DNA of 30,000 nucleotides, taken from Cryptomeria japonica. Its lineage: Eukaryota; Streptophyta; Pinopsida; Cupressales; Cupressaceae. Below the pieces are notes generated by a model that saw nothing but the letters and a program-made list of their open reading frames with translations, was not told the DNA's origin and searched no databases. Location: the NCBI RefSeq assembly GCF_030272615.1, contig NW_026729156.1:65001-95000 (forward strand). The letters run 5' to 3'. The first letter of the stretch is position 1; each line of letters opens with the position of its first letter. Shown here one piece after another: positions 1-10,281 of this stretch. A program made the position numbers and the translations under genes.

Positions 1-1196
1 GCGCTCCCACCCTGGCGCGCGCGAAGTTGGAAGTTGGGTTAATTGCCCGGGCGCGCACCTTCGCCAGGGTGGGCACCTTGGTGCGCACACCTTGGCTGGG
101 CTGCGCACCAGGGCGGGCTCAAGATGGCACCAGCATTCCCTTTTTCTCACTATCTTTCAAAACGGAAATTTTAAAATCTCGTTTTTTTTTTGCCTTTTAT
201 GGAAATTAGTGAAGGCATCGCATCAAAGGTGCGCACCTCGCTGCCCACCTTGGTGTGCTCCGAGGTGCCCACCACGGTGCGCAACGCCGGTGCGAACCCG
301 GGAGCGCCCCGATGTGTGCTCCAAGGTGCGGCGTGCACGAAGTCGGACCCCGGTTTGCCCCGGGTGCGCACCTCGCGTGCACCTTGGTGCGCACACCTTG
401 GCTGGGTTGCGCGGCCTGGTGGGCACCATGGTGCGCACCAAGGAGCGCTCCGAAGTGTGCTCCAAGGTGCGGCGTGCACGAAGTCGGAGCCCGGTTTGCC
501 CCGGGTACGCACCTCGCGTGCACCTTCGCCGGGGTGGGCACCTCGGCTGGGTTGCGCGCCCTGGTGCGCACCAAGGAGCGCTCCGAAGTGTGCTCCAAGG
601 TGCGGCGTGCACGAAGTCGGAGCCCGGTTTGCCCCGGGTGCGCACCTTCGCCGCGGTGCGCACCATGGCGTGCACGAAGTCGGAGCCCGGTTTGCCCCGG
701 GTGCGCACCTCGCGTGCACCTTCGGCGGGGTTGCGCGCCCTGGTGGGCACCATGGTGCGCACCAAGGAGCGCTCCGAAGTGTGCTCCAAGGTGCGGCGTG
801 CACGAAGTCGGAGCCCGGTTTGCCCCGGGTGCGCACCTCGCGTGCACCTTCGGCGGGGTTGCGCGCCCTGGTGGGCACCATGGTGCGCACCAAGGAGCGC
901 TCCGAAGTGTGCTCCAAGGTGCGGCGTGCACGAAGTCGGAGCCCGGTTTGCCCCGGGTGCGCACCTCGCGTGCACCTTCGCCGCGGTGGGCACCATGGCG
1001 TGCACGAAGTCGGAGCCCGGTTTGCCCCGGGTGCGCACCTCGCGTGCACCTTCGCCGGGGTGGGCACCTCGGCTGGGTTGCGCGCCCTGGTGCGCACCAA
1101 GGAGCGCTCCGAAGTGTGCTCCAAGGTGCGGCGTGCACGAAGTCGGAGCCCGGTTTGCCCCGGGTGCGCACCTCGCGTGCACCTTCGCCAGGGTGG
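1..1196. repeat. GTGCGC-rich block built on a ~12-bp monomer
   Basis: Counterparts are 7924-9119 and 15771-16966. Apart from the AT cassette at 110-236, the block is made of modules that split into 12-base pieces such as GTGCGCACCAAG, GAGCGCTCCGAA and GTGTGCTCCAAG. These are joined by a larger module containing GCACGAAGTCGGAGCCCGG and TTTGCCCCGGGTGCGCACC. The palindrome GGTGCGCACC recurs throughout. The 12-base period is a multiple of three and the monomers lack stop codons, so long open frames appear on both strands. I see no gene signal in it. Confidence 0.9.
110..236. repeat. ~125-bp AT-rich cassette (type copy)
   Basis: A conserved AT-rich island in otherwise GC-rich sequence, running from GGGCTCAAGATGGCACC to GCATCAAAGGTGCGCA. 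In order it has a T run, CACTATCTTTC, AACGGAAATTTTAAAAT (containing the 10-bp palindrome ATTTTAAAAT), a second run of 8-10 T, then TGCCTTTTMTGGAAATTAGTG and AAGGCA. TGCCTT and AAGGCA form an inverted repeat. In several copies TTCCGTTTT and AAAACGGAA form another; in this copy the left arm is altered to TTCCCTTTTT. Cassettes start near 110, 3841, 4360, 4718, 5186, 5681, 6433, 7068 and 7538, with counterparts in units 2 and 3. Function unknown; a Pol I terminator, replication-fork barrier, origin or matrix attachment site are possibilities only. Confidence 0.85.
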
Positions 1197-1283
1197 GCAC
1201 CTCGGTGCGCACACCTTCTCAATGTTTTCTTGCCTTTTCTGGAAATTGGTGAAGGCAGCGCATCAAAGGTGCGCACCTCGGTG
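1197..1283. repeat. 76-bp segment with a decayed cassette, bounded by 11-bp direct repeats
   Basis: The direct repeat GCACCTCGGTG lies at 1197-1207 and 1273-1283. Between them is a shortened AT cassette (TGCCTTTTCTGGAAATTGGTG, AAGGCAGCGCATCAAAGG). The segment is present in unit 3 (16967-17053). In unit 2 only one copy of the direct repeat remains (9120-9130). Confidence 0.93.
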
Positions 1284-1904
1284 TGCTCCGAGGTGCGAAC
1301 CCGAGAGCGCTCCGAGGTGCCCACGAAGTCGAAAGTCGGGTTAATTGCATTGTTTTCCCCGGGTGCGCTCCGAGGTGCGCAACATCGGCGCGCACCAAGG
1401 AGGGCTCCGAAGTGTGCTCCAAGGTGCGCACGATGGCGTGCACCTCTGGTGCGCACGATTCGGAGCTCGGTTTGACCGGGGTGCGCACACCTTGGCTGGG
1501 TTGCGCACCTTTTGTGCGCTCCAAGGTGCGCACGAAGTCGGAGCTCGGTTTGCCCCGGGTGCGCACCTTCGCCAGGGTGCGCACCTTGATGCGCACGCCT
1601 TGGCTGGGCTGCGCACCTTGGTGGGCGCCATGGTGCGCACCTTTCGTGCGCTCCAAGGTGCGCACGAAGTCGGAGCTCGGTTTGCCCCGGGTGCGCACCT
1701 TGGTGGGCGCCATGGTGCACTCCGAGGTGCCCAAGATTGGTGCGCACCAAGGAGCGCTCCGAAGTGCGCTCCAAGGTGCGCGCGAAGTCGAAAGTTGGGT
1801 TAATTGTCCGGTTTGCCTCGGGTGCGCACCTTGCGTGCACCTTCGCCAGGGTGGGCGCCTTGGTGCGCACACCTTGGCTGGGCTGCGCACACCTTGGCAC
1901 CCGC
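1284..1904. repeat. Second GTGCGC-rich 12-mer block
   Basis: Counterparts are 9131-9751 and 17054-17674. It is a variant of the first block, with GAAGTCGGAGCTCGG in place of GAAGTCGGAGCCCGG and the phrase GTGCGCTCCAAGGTGCGCAC. It includes GTCGAAAGTCGGGTTAATTG near 1327 and a similar GTCGAAAGTTGGGTTAATTG near 1788. No RNA gene or promoter signal is visible. Confidence 0.85.
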
Positions 1905-2020
1905 GTTTCCTTCATTTTAAATTTTTTTTTTTTACAATCTCTCAAGTGGGAAATTCTATAATCTCAACTTTTTTTGCCTTTTCAGGAAACTTTTGAATGG
2001 AGCGCATCATTGGTGCGCTC
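1905..2020. repeat. Diverged AT-rich cassette next to the 5S gene
   Basis: Counterparts are 9752-9867 and 17675-17790. A run of 12 T is followed by GGGAAATTCTATAATCTCAAC, a T run, TGCCTTTTCAGGAAAC and GAGCGCATCATTGG. These align with the later parts of the 125-bp cassette but with many substitutions, and the TGCCTT/AAGGCA pairing is lost. It is the most diverged cassette in each unit and the only one left of the 5S gene at close range, on its 3' side. Confidence 0.75.
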
Positions 2021-2421
2021 CGAAGTGTGCTCCAAAGCTCTCTCCAGCTGCGTGCACCTGCCCCGGCCGCGCACCCGGCCCCGCCCAGCTTCGCTCACCT
2101 GTTCCGGGCGTCTGGTGCGGAACCTTAGAGTAAGAAACATCACCGTGCACCTTGGCCAACGTGCGCGACTCGACCGAGCGCGCACTGGCCGAGGTGCACA
2201 CCGATTTCACCTGGGTGCGCGCGCAGCACCTCGGGCGCACCGGGGTGCGCGCACAACGCCCGGGTTGCACCGTGGCCTGTGTGCTCGGGGCGCCTCGGGT
2301 GCGCGCTCGGTGTCGCCCCCGCGCGCGCGGTAGTGCGGGCAGCGCACCCCGGCCCGGCCCGGCCCCGACGAGAACGCAAACGGGCAAAAGGTTTATTCAA
2401 ATAGCATTGCGACGCCCGGCG
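2021..2421. other. GC-rich 3' flank of 5S gene 1
   Basis: About 400 bp of very CpG-rich sequence with loose GTGCGC motifs (GGTGCGCGCG, GCACCTCGGGCGCACCGGGGTGCGCG) and a CCCCGGCCCGGCC-type stretch near 2345-2370. The counterparts in units 2 and 3 are 9868-10268 and 17791-18191. I see no gene in it. An A-richer strip at about 2380-2410 precedes the 5S terminator. Confidence 0.7.
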
Positions 2422-2434
2422 AAAAACTAAAAAA
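2422..2434 (-). terminator. Pol III terminator of 5S gene 1
   Basis: On the minus strand the 5S gene runs straight into TTTTTT, then AG, then TTTTT (plus strand AAAAACTAAAAAA). Two T runs directly after the last gene base are a standard RNA polymerase III stop with a back-up. Confidence 0.95.
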
Positions 2435-2552
2435 GGGTGCAACACCGGGACTTCCCGGGAGGTCACCCATCCCAGTACTACTCCGGCCCAAGCGCGCTTA
2501 ACTGCGGAGTTCTGATGGGATCCGGTGCACTAACGCTGGTATGATCGCACCC
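2435..2552 (-). rRNA. 5S rRNA: 5S ribosomal RNA gene, copy 1
   Basis: Encodes the 5S RNA of the large ribosomal subunit, transcribed by RNA polymerase III. On the minus strand it starts GGGTGCGATCATACCAGCGT and ends GTTGCACCC; the two ends are complementary, as in helix I. The internal promoter is intact: box A AGTTAAGCGCGCTTG (plus 2489-2503) and the box C region GGATGGGTGACC (plus 2461-2472). The length is 118 bases to the last C, so 119-120 with one or two terminator U residues, which is normal for plants. The gene lies antisense to the presumed 35S direction. The three copies in the window look identical, with no decay. The wording is closer to gymnosperm and fern 5S than to angiosperm 5S. 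Confidence 0.98.
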
Positions 2553-2580
2553 GTTATGAGCTTGTCGCAGTGTGTACTTA
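2553..2580 (-). promoter_or_regulatory. Upstream promoter region of 5S gene 1
   Basis: Plant 5S genes usually have C at -1, a GC pair near -12 and a TATA-like box near -28. Here -1 is C. A weak AT-rich box TAAGTA occupies -28 to -23 (plus 2575-2580), and the nearest GC in the spacing is at -9/-8. The layout fits an expressible 5S gene, though the TATA-like box is poor. Confidence 0.6.
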
Positions 2581-2955
2581 GCAAACCGCGACCCACGTGC
2601 GAATCCACCCCGGCCACCCACCCCCGTCGAGGTGCACACCCTCCCTCGCGAAGTGCGCCCCGTTCGCCAAGTGTGAGCCCTGCCCGGGTGCGCGCACCTT
2701 GCTAGGGCGTCGGGTGTGCACCCGGCCCGGCCTACGTGCGTGCACCTGGAGGGGGCGTCGTGTGCGTGCAGTGTCCCGTCTGCAACGCGGTGCCCACACA
2801 CCACCTCGGGCGCAACGACCTGCGCTCACATGTGGGCCGAGTGCACCTTGGTGCATGTTCGGGGCGCCTCGGGTGCACGCTCGATCTTGCCCCGGTGCAC
2901 CAAGGCGCTCGGTTTGCCCCGGGTGCGCACTTGGTGCAAGGTGGGCACCCAAAAT
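2581..2955. other. GC-rich 5' flank of 5S gene 1
   Basis: About 375 bp of loosely repeated CpG-rich sequence with GTGCGTGCACC, GGGCGTCG and GGTGCACC motifs, ending in GTTTGCCCCGGGTGCGCAC, a phrase shared with the GTGCGC blocks. Counterparts are 10428-10802 and 18351-18725. No gene is visible. Confidence 0.7.
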
Positions 2956-3345
2956 AGGGATCAAGCACCAAAACACAAGTTTCGGGATGCAAAATGGGAC
3001 CCAAGGACCACAAATGCGTTCCAAGACCCATGATGGGTCCACGAGAACAAAAATGTGTTCCGAGACTTAATAAACAAATATTGGGTTTTAGGAGAAGAAA
3101 CATGCTCTGATGCCCAAAACGAGAATCGACCCCGAAAAGGCCACAGGCCAAAAGTGGGATGCGAGACAAAAAAAAATGGGACCCGAGGACCAAAATTGGG
3201 TTCCCAGGTCGAAGACAGGGCAACCGGACAAGAAACGACCTCTAAGGCTCGAAATGAGTCCCGACGACTAAAACTTGACAAGAAGCACCCATCAGGCACC
3301 CAACTCGACACCCATGGGATGCCGACCCACCCGGGCTTCCACCTA
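2956..3345. repeat. A-rich stretch with degenerate short repeats
   Basis: The composition changes abruptly: phrases such as GATGCAAAATGGGACCCAAG, GAGACAAAAAAAAATGGGAC and GAACAAAAATGTGTTCCGAG recur with heavy divergence, suggesting an old ~35-45-bp repeat. Counterparts are 10803-11192 and 18726-19115. It sits between the 5S flank and the CACCCACC block. No coding or RNA gene signal is seen. Confidence 0.65.
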
Positions 3346-3800
3346 GCACACCTTGGCACCCACCCACCCTCGCACCCAACCTCGCACCCAACTTAGCACC
3401 TTTGAACCCACATTGGCACTCACCCTGACCCTGGCACCTTGGAACCCACATTGGCACTCACCTTGACCCTGGCACCCACCTTTGCACTCACCTTGGGACC
3501 CACCCTGGCTCCCACCTCGGCACCCACCCAGACACCCACCTTGGTTCCTTGGCACCCACCTTGGATCCTTGGCACCCACCCCGACACCCACCTTGGCACG
3601 CAACTTGGCTACTTGCCACCCACCTTGGCTCCTTGACGCCCACCCCGACAACCACCCCGTGACCTACCCTGGCTAGGGTTGGTGCACACCCACCCTGGTG
3701 CCCACCTTGGCACCCACCCTATGACCCACCTTGGCACGCACCTTAGTACCCACCCCGTTACCCACCCTAGGACCCACCCCGTGACCCACCTTGGCCAGGG
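3346..3800. repeat. C-rich 12-bp tandem repeats (CACCCACCTTGG type)
   Basis: Nine 12-mers in perfect phase run from 3687 to 3794: CACCCACCCTGG, TGCCCACCTTGG, CACCCACCCTAT, GACCCACCTTGG and so on. Further left the phase is looser. Counterparts are 11193-11647 and 19116-19570. The minus strand at 3359-3377 has four GGG tracts with loops of 5, 1 and 1, a textbook G-quadruplex pattern. Confidence 0.93.
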
Positions 3801-3840
3801 TGGGTGCCTTGGTGCGCACAACTTGCCTGGGCTGCACACC

Positions 3841-6800
3841 AGGGCGGGCTCAAGATGGCACCCGCGTTCCGTTTTTTTCACTATCTTTCAAAACGGAAAT
3901 TTTAAAATCTCATTTTTTTCTTTTTTTTGCCTTTTCTGGAAATTAGTGAAGGCAGCGCATCAAAGGTGCGCAATGCTGGTGCGAACCCGGGAGCGCTCCG
4001 ATGTGTGCTCCAAGGTGCGGCGTGCACGAAGTCCGAGCCCGGTTTGCCCCGGGTGCGCACCTCGCGTGCACCTTCGCCGGGGTGAGCACCTTGGCTGGGT
4101 TGCGCGCCCTGGTGCGTACCAAGGAGCGCTCTGAAGTGTGCTCCAAGGTGCGGCGTGCACGAAGTCGGAGCCCGGTTTGCCCCGGGTGTGCACCTCGGGT
4201 GCGCACCTCGCGTGCACCTTCGCTGCGGTGGGCACCTTGGCTGGGTTGCGCGCCTTGGTGGGCACCATGCAGTGCACGAAGTCGGAGCCCGGTTTGCCCC
4301 GGGCGCGCACCTCCGCCAGGGTGGGCACCTTGGTGCGCACAACTTGCCTGGGCTGCGCACCAGGAAGGGCTCAAGATGGCACCCGCGTTCCGTTTTTTTC
4401 ACTATCTTTCAGAACGGAAATTTTAAAATATCGTTTTTTTTTGCCTTTTCTGGAAATTAGTGAAGGCAGCGCATCAAAGGTGCGCAACGCTGGTGCGAAC
4501 CTGGGAGCGCTCCGATGTGTGCTCCAAGGTGCGGCGTGCACGAAGTCGGAGCCCGGTTTGCCCCGGGTGCGCCCTGGTGGGCACCATGGTGCGCACCAAG
4601 GAGCGCTCCGAAGTGTGCTCCAAGGTGCGGCCTGCACGAAGTCGGAGCCCGGTTTGCCCCGGGTGTGCACCTCGGGTGGGCACCTTGGTGCGCATGCCTT
4701 GCCTGGGCTGCGCACCAGGGCGGGCTCAAGATGGCACCCGCGTTCCTTTTTTTTCACTATCTTTCAAAACGGAAATTTTAAAATCTCATTTTTTTTTGCC
4801 TTTTTCTGGAAATTAGTGAAGGCAGCGCATCAAAGGTGCGCACCTCGCTGCCCACCACGGTGCGCAACGCCGGTGGGCACCCGGGAGTGCTTCGAAGTGT
4901 GCTCCAAGGTGTTGCGTGCACGTTGTCGGAGCCCGGTTTGCCCCGGGTGCGCACCTCGCGTGCACCTTCGTCGGGGTGGGCACCTTGGCTTGGTTTGCCC
5001 CGGCTGCGCTCCGAAGCGGGGTTATTGGAGCGCCGCCTCTTTTTTTGTCGGAGCGTTTGGTGGGGTTTCTCGCATTGGCTCTTCCGAGGCCCGGTTGCCA
5101 CCCTGGCGCGCACGAAGTCGGAAGTAGGGTTAATTGCCCGGGTGCGCACCTTTGCCAGGGTGGCACCTTACCTGGGCTGCGCACCAGGGCGGGCTCAAGA
5201 TGGCACGCGCGTTCCGTTTTTTTCACTATCTTTCAAAACGGAAATTTTAAAATCTCCTTTTTTTTTTGCCTTTTCTGGAAATTAGTGAAGGCAGCGCATC
5301 AAAGGTGCGCACCTCGCTGCCCACCTTGGTGTGCTCTGAGGTGCGCACCCGGGAGCGCTACGAAGTGTGCTCCAAGGTGCGGCGTGCACGTTGTCGGAGC
5401 CCGGTTTGCCCCGGGTGCGCACCTCGCCTGCACCTTGGCCGGGGTGGGCACCTTGGCTGGGTTTGCCCAGGGTGCGCTCCGAAGCGGGGTTACTGGAGCG
5501 CCCCCTCTTTTTTTGTCAGAGAGTTTGGTGGGGTTTCTCGCATTGGCTCTTCCCAGGCCCGGTTGTTGGGTGCGCTCCCACTCTGGCGCGCGCGAAGTTG
5601 GAAGTTGGGTTAATTGCCCGGGCGCGCACCTTCGCCAGGGTGGGCACCTTGGTGCGCAAACCTTGGCTGGGCTGCGCACCAGGGCGGGCTCAAGATGGCA
5701 CCAGCATTCCCTTTTTCTCACTATCTTTCAAAACGGAAATTTTAAAATCTCGTTTTTTTTTTGCCTTTTATGGAAATTAGTGAAGGCATCGCATCAAAGG
5801 TGCGCACCTCGCTGCCCACCTTGGTGTGCTCCGAGGTGCCCACCACGGTGCGCAACGCCGGTGCGAACCCGGGAGCGCCCCGATGTGTGCTCCAAGGTGC
5901 GGCGTGCACGAAGTCGGACCCCGGTTTGCCCCGGGTGCGCACCTCGCGTGCACCTTGGTGCGCACACCTTGGCTGGGTTGCGCGGCCTGGTGGGCACCAT
6001 GGTGCGCACCAAGGAGCGCTCCGAAGTGTGCTCCAAGGTGCGGCGTGCACGAAGTCGGAGCCCGGTTTGCCCCGGGTGCGCACCTTCGCCGCGGTGGGCA
6101 CCATGGCGTGCACGAAGTCGGAGCCCGGTTTGCCCCGGGTGCGCACCTCGCGTGCACCTTCGCCGGGGTGGGCACCTCGGCTGGGTTGCGCGCCCTGGTG
6201 CGCACCAAGGAGCGCTCTGAAGTGTGCTCCAAGGTGCGGCGTGCACGAAGTCGGAGCCCGGTTTGCCCCGGGTGTGCACCTCGCGTGCACCTTCGCTGCG
6301 GTGGGCACCTTGGCTGGGTTGCGCGCCTTGGTGGGCACCATGCAGTGCACGAAGTCGGAGCCCGGTTTGCCCCGGGCGCGCACCTCCGCCAGGGTGGGCA
6401 CCTTGGTGCGCACAACTTGCCTGGGCTGCGCACCAGGAAGGGCTCAAGATGGCACCCGCGTTCCGTTTTTTTCACTATCTTTCAGAACGGAAATTTTAAA
6501 ATATCGTTTTTTTTTGCCTTTTCTGGAAATTAGTGAAGGCAGCGCATCAAAGGTGCGCAACGCTGGTGCGAACCTGGGAGCGCTCCGATGTGTGCTCCAA
6601 GGTGCGGCGTGCACGAAGTCGGACCCCGGTTTGCCCCGGGTGCGCACCTCGCGTGCACCTTGGTGCGCACACCTTGGCTGGGTTGCGCGCCCTGGTGGGC
6701 ACCATGGTGCGCACCAAGGAGCGCTCCGAAGTGTGCTCCAAGGTGCGGCGTGCACGAAGTCGGAGCCCGGTTTGCCCCGGGTGCGCACCTCGCGTGCACC

Positions 6801-7663
6801 TTCGCCGCGGTGGGCACCATGGCGTGCACGAAGTCGGAGCCCGGTTTGCCCCGGGTGCGCACCTCGCGTGCACCTTCGCCGGGGTGGGCACCTTGGTGTG
6901 CAGACCTTGGCTGGGTTGCGCGCCCTGGTGGGCACCATGGTGCGCACCAAGGAGCGCTCCGAAGTGTGCTCCAAGGTGCGGCCTGCACGAAGTCGGAGCC
7001 CGGTTTGCCCCGGGTGTGCACCTCGGGTGGGCACCTTGGTGCGCATGCCTTGCCTGGGCTGCGCACCAGGGCGGGCTCAAGATGGCACCCGCGTTCCTTT
7101 TTTTTCACTATCTTTCAAAACGGAAATTTTAAAATCTCATTTTTTTTTGCCTTTTTCTGGAAATTAGTGAAGGCAGCGCATCAAAGGTGCGCACCTCGCT
7201 GCCCACCACGGTGCGCAACGCCGGTGGGCACCCGGGAGTGCTTCGAAGTGTGCTCCAAGGTGCTGCGTGCACGTTGTCGGAGCCCGGTTTGCCCCGGGTG
7301 CGCACCTCGCGTGCACCTTCGTCGGGGTGGGCACCTTGGCTGGGTTTGCCCCGGCTGCGCTCCGAAGCGGGGTTATTGGAGCGCCGCCTCTTTTTTTGTC
7401 GGAGCGTTTGGTGGGGTTTCTCGCATTGGCTCTTCCGAGGCCCGGTTGCCACCCTGGCGCGCACGAAGTCGGAAGTAGGGTTAATTGCCCGGGTGCGCAC
7501 CTTTGCCAGGGTGGGCACCTTACCTGGGCTGCGCACCAGGGCGGGCTCAAGATGGCACGCGCGTTCCGTTTTTTTCACTATCTTTCAAAACGGAAATTTT
7601 AAAATCTCCTTTTTTTTTTGCCTTTTCTGGAAATTAGTGAAGGCAGCGCATCAAAGGTGCGCA
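3841..7663. repeat. Cluster of eight AT-rich cassettes in GTGCGC sequence (unit 1)
   Basis: Cassettes at about 3841-3971, 4360-4486, 4718-4840, 5186-5310, 5681-5806, 6433-6559, 7068-7193 and 7538-7663. Copies at 3841, 5186 and 7538 keep the TTCCGTTTT/AAAACGGAA inverted repeat. Copies at 4360 and 6433 carry AGAACGG with one mismatch. Copies at 4718 and 7068 have TTCCTTTT and lose it. The T-run plus TGCCTT/AAGGCA part is kept in all. Between cassettes, 4980-5100, 5455-5570, 7335-7445 and 7800-7920 share a variant spacer with GCGGGGTTAYTGGAGCGCC, CTCTTTTTTTGTC and TTTGGTGGGGTTTCTCGC. Confidence 0.9.
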
Positions 7664-10268
7664 CCTCGCTGCCCACCTTGGTGTGCTCTGAGGTGCGCAC
7701 CCGGGAGCGCTACGAAGTGTGCTCCAAGGTGCGGCGTGCACGTTGTCGGAGCCCGGTTTGCCCCGGGTGCGCACCTCGCCTGCACCTTGGCCGGGGTGGG
7801 CACCTTGGCTGGGTTTGCCCAGGGTGCGCTCCGAAGCGGGGTTACTGGAGCGCCCCCTCTTTTTTTGTCAGAGCGTTTGGTGGGGTTTCTCGCATTGGCT
7901 CTTCCCAGGCCCGGTTGTTGGGTGCGCTCCCACCCTGGCGCGCGCGAAGTTGGAAGTTGGGTTAATTGCCCGGGCGCGCACCTTCGCCAGGGTGGGCACC
8001 TTGGTGCGCACACCTTGGCTGGGCTGCGCACCAGGGCGGGCTCAAGATGGCACCAGCATTCCCTTTTTCTCACTATCTTTCAAAACGGAAATTTTAAAAT
8101 CTCGTTTTTTTTTTGCCTTTTATGGAAATTAGTGAAGGCATCGCATCAAAGGTGCGCACCTCGCTGCCCACCTTGGTGTGCTCCGAGGTGCCCACCACGG
8201 TGCGCAACGCCGGTGCGAACCCGGGAGCGCCCCGATGTGTGCTCCAAGGTGCGGCGTGCACGAAGTCGGACCCCGGTTTGCCCCGGGTGCGCACCTCGCG
8301 TGCACCTTGGTGCGCACACCTTGGCTGGGTTGCGCGGCCTGGTGGGCACCATGGTGCGCACCAAGGAGCGCTCCGAAGTGTGCTCCAAGGTGCGGCGTGC
8401 ACGAAGTCGGAGCCCGGTTTGCCCCGGGTACGCACCTCGCGTGCACCTTCGCCGGGGTGGGCACCTCGGCTGGGTTGCGCGCCCTGGTGCGCACCAAGGA
8501 GCGCTCCGAAGTGTGCTCCAAGGTGCGGCGTGCACGAAGTCGGAGCCCGGTTTGCCCCGGGTGCGCACCTTCGCCGCGGTGCGCACCATGGCGTGCACGA
8601 AGTCGGAGCCCGGTTTGCCCCGGGTGCGCACCTCGCGTGCACCTTCGGCGGGGTTGCGCGCCCTGGTGGGCACCATGGTGCGCACCAAGGAGCGCTCCGA
8701 AGTGTGCTCCAAGGTGCGGCGTGCACGAAGTCGGAGCCCGGTTTGCCCCGGGTGCGCACCTCGCGTGCACCTTCGGCGGGGTTGCGCGCCCTGGTGGGCA
8801 CCATGGTGCGCACCAAGGAGCGCTCCGAAGTGTGCTCCAAGGTGCGGCGTGCACGAAGTCGGAGCCCGGTTTGCCCCGGGTGCGCACCTCGCGTGCACCT
8901 TCGCCGCGGTGGGCACCATGGCGTGCACGAAGTCGGAGCCCGGTTTGCCCCGGGTGCGCACCTCGCGTGCACCTTCGCCGGGGTGGGCACCTCGGCTGGG
9001 TTGCGCGCCCTGGTGCGCACCAAGGAGCGCTCCGAAGTGTGCTCCAAGGTGCGGCGTGCACGAAGTCGGAGCCCGGTTTGCCCCGGGTGCGCACCTCGCG
9101 TGCACCTTCGCCAGGGTGGGCACCTCGGTGTGCTCCGAGGTGCGAACCCGAGAGCGCTCCGAGGTGCCCACGAAGTCGAAAGTCGGGTTAATTGCATTGT
9201 TTTCCCCGGGTGCGCTCCGAGGTGCGCAACATCGGCGCGCACCAAGGAGGGCTCCGAAGTGTGCTCCAAGGTGCGCACGATGGCGTGCACCTCTGGTGCG
9301 CACGATTCGGAGCTCGGTTTGACCGGGGTGCGCACACCTTGGCTGGGTTGCGCACCTTTTGTGCGCTCCAAGGTGCGCACGAAGTCGGAGCTCGGTTTGC
9401 CCCGGGTGCGCACCTTCGCCAGGGTGCGCACCTTGATGCGCACGCCTTGGCTGGGCTGCGCACCTTGGTGGGCGCCATGGTGCGCACCTTTCGTGCGCTC
9501 CAAGGTGCGCACGAAGTCGGAGCTCGGTTTGCCCCGGGTGCGCACCTTGGTGGGCGCCATGGTGCACTCCGAGGTGCCCAAGATTGGTGCGCACCAAGGA
9601 GCGCTCCGAAGTGCGCTCCAAGGTGCGCGCGAAGTCGAAAGTTGGGTTAATTGTCCGGTTTGCCTCGGGTGCGCACCTTGCGTGCACCTTCGCCAGGGTG
9701 GGCGCCTTGGTGCGCACACCTTGGCTGGGCTGCGCACACCTTGGCACCCGCGTTTCCTTCATTTTAAATTTTTTTTTTTTACAATCTCTCAAGTGGGAAA
9801 TTCTATAATCTCAACTTTTTTTGCCTTTTCAGGAAACTTTTGAATGGAGCGCATCATTGGTGCGCTCCGAAGTGTGCTCCAAAGCTCTCTCCAGCTGCGT
9901 GCACCTGCCCCGGCCGCGCACCCGGCCCCGCCCAGCTTCGCTCACCTGTCCCGGGCGTCTGGTGCGGAACCTTAGAGTAAGAAACATCACCGTGCACCTT
10001 GGCCAACGTGCGCGACTCGACCGAGCGCGCACTGGCCGAGGTGCACACCGATTTCACCTGGGTGCGCGCGCAGCACCTCGGGCGCACCGGGGTGCGCGCA
10101 CAACGCCCGGGTTGCACCGTGGCCTGTGTGCTCGGGGCGCCTCGGGTGCGCGCTCGGTGTCGCCCCCGCGCGCGCGGTAGTGCGGGCAGCGCACCCCGGC
10201 CCGGCCCGGCCCCGACGAGAACGCAAACGGGCAAAAGGTTTATTCAAATAGCATTGCGACGCCCGGCG

Positions 10269-10281
10269 AAAAACTAAAAAA
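10269..10281 (-). terminator. Pol III terminator of 5S gene 2
   Basis: Same double T run on the minus strand as copy 1 (TTTTTT, AG, TTTTT), directly after the gene. Confidence 0.95.

Larger units (their letters stand above)
1..7923. repeat. 7.9-kb higher-order repeat, unit 1 (7923 bp)
   Basis: Sequence starting at 1 recurs from 7924 and again from 15771, nearly base for base, so the window opens inside a tandem array; the phase chosen here is arbitrary. In order the unit holds a GTGCGC-rich block, a diverged AT cassette, a minus-strand 5S gene, an A-rich stretch, a CACCCACC block, and eight AT-rich cassettes in GTGCGC sequence. The unit is itself nested: about 4100-5570 is repeated at 6200-7923, offset 2073 bp at the left and ~2350 bp at the right because an extra ~275 bp sits near 6650-7000. 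Seen directly by comparing the three copies. I infer amplification inside a ribosomal IGS because of the 5S gene and the promoters further right. Confidence 0.97.

Noticed and set aside
110-236. AT cassette as a SINE or other mobile element
   Set aside because: No box A/box B pair and no target-site duplications; copies share flanking GTGCGC modules, as expected for segmental duplication. A genome-wide search would be decisive.
1930-1990. Possible 3' splice site (branch-like CTCAAC, T run, TTTTCAG before GAAAC)
   Set aside because: It is simply the diverged AT cassette. There is no matching 5' splice site or coding exon, and the same place in other cassettes reads TTTTCTGG.
7187-9322. Very long open frames on both strands (up to 711 codons, many of 200-580) in the 7.9-kb units
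   Set aside because: They follow the repeat: the 12-bp monomer is a multiple of three and free of stops, several frames on both strands are open over the same bases, the predicted proteins are Arg/Ala/Cys/Pro repeats, and frames break wherever an AT cassette occurs. No conserved domain is recognisable.
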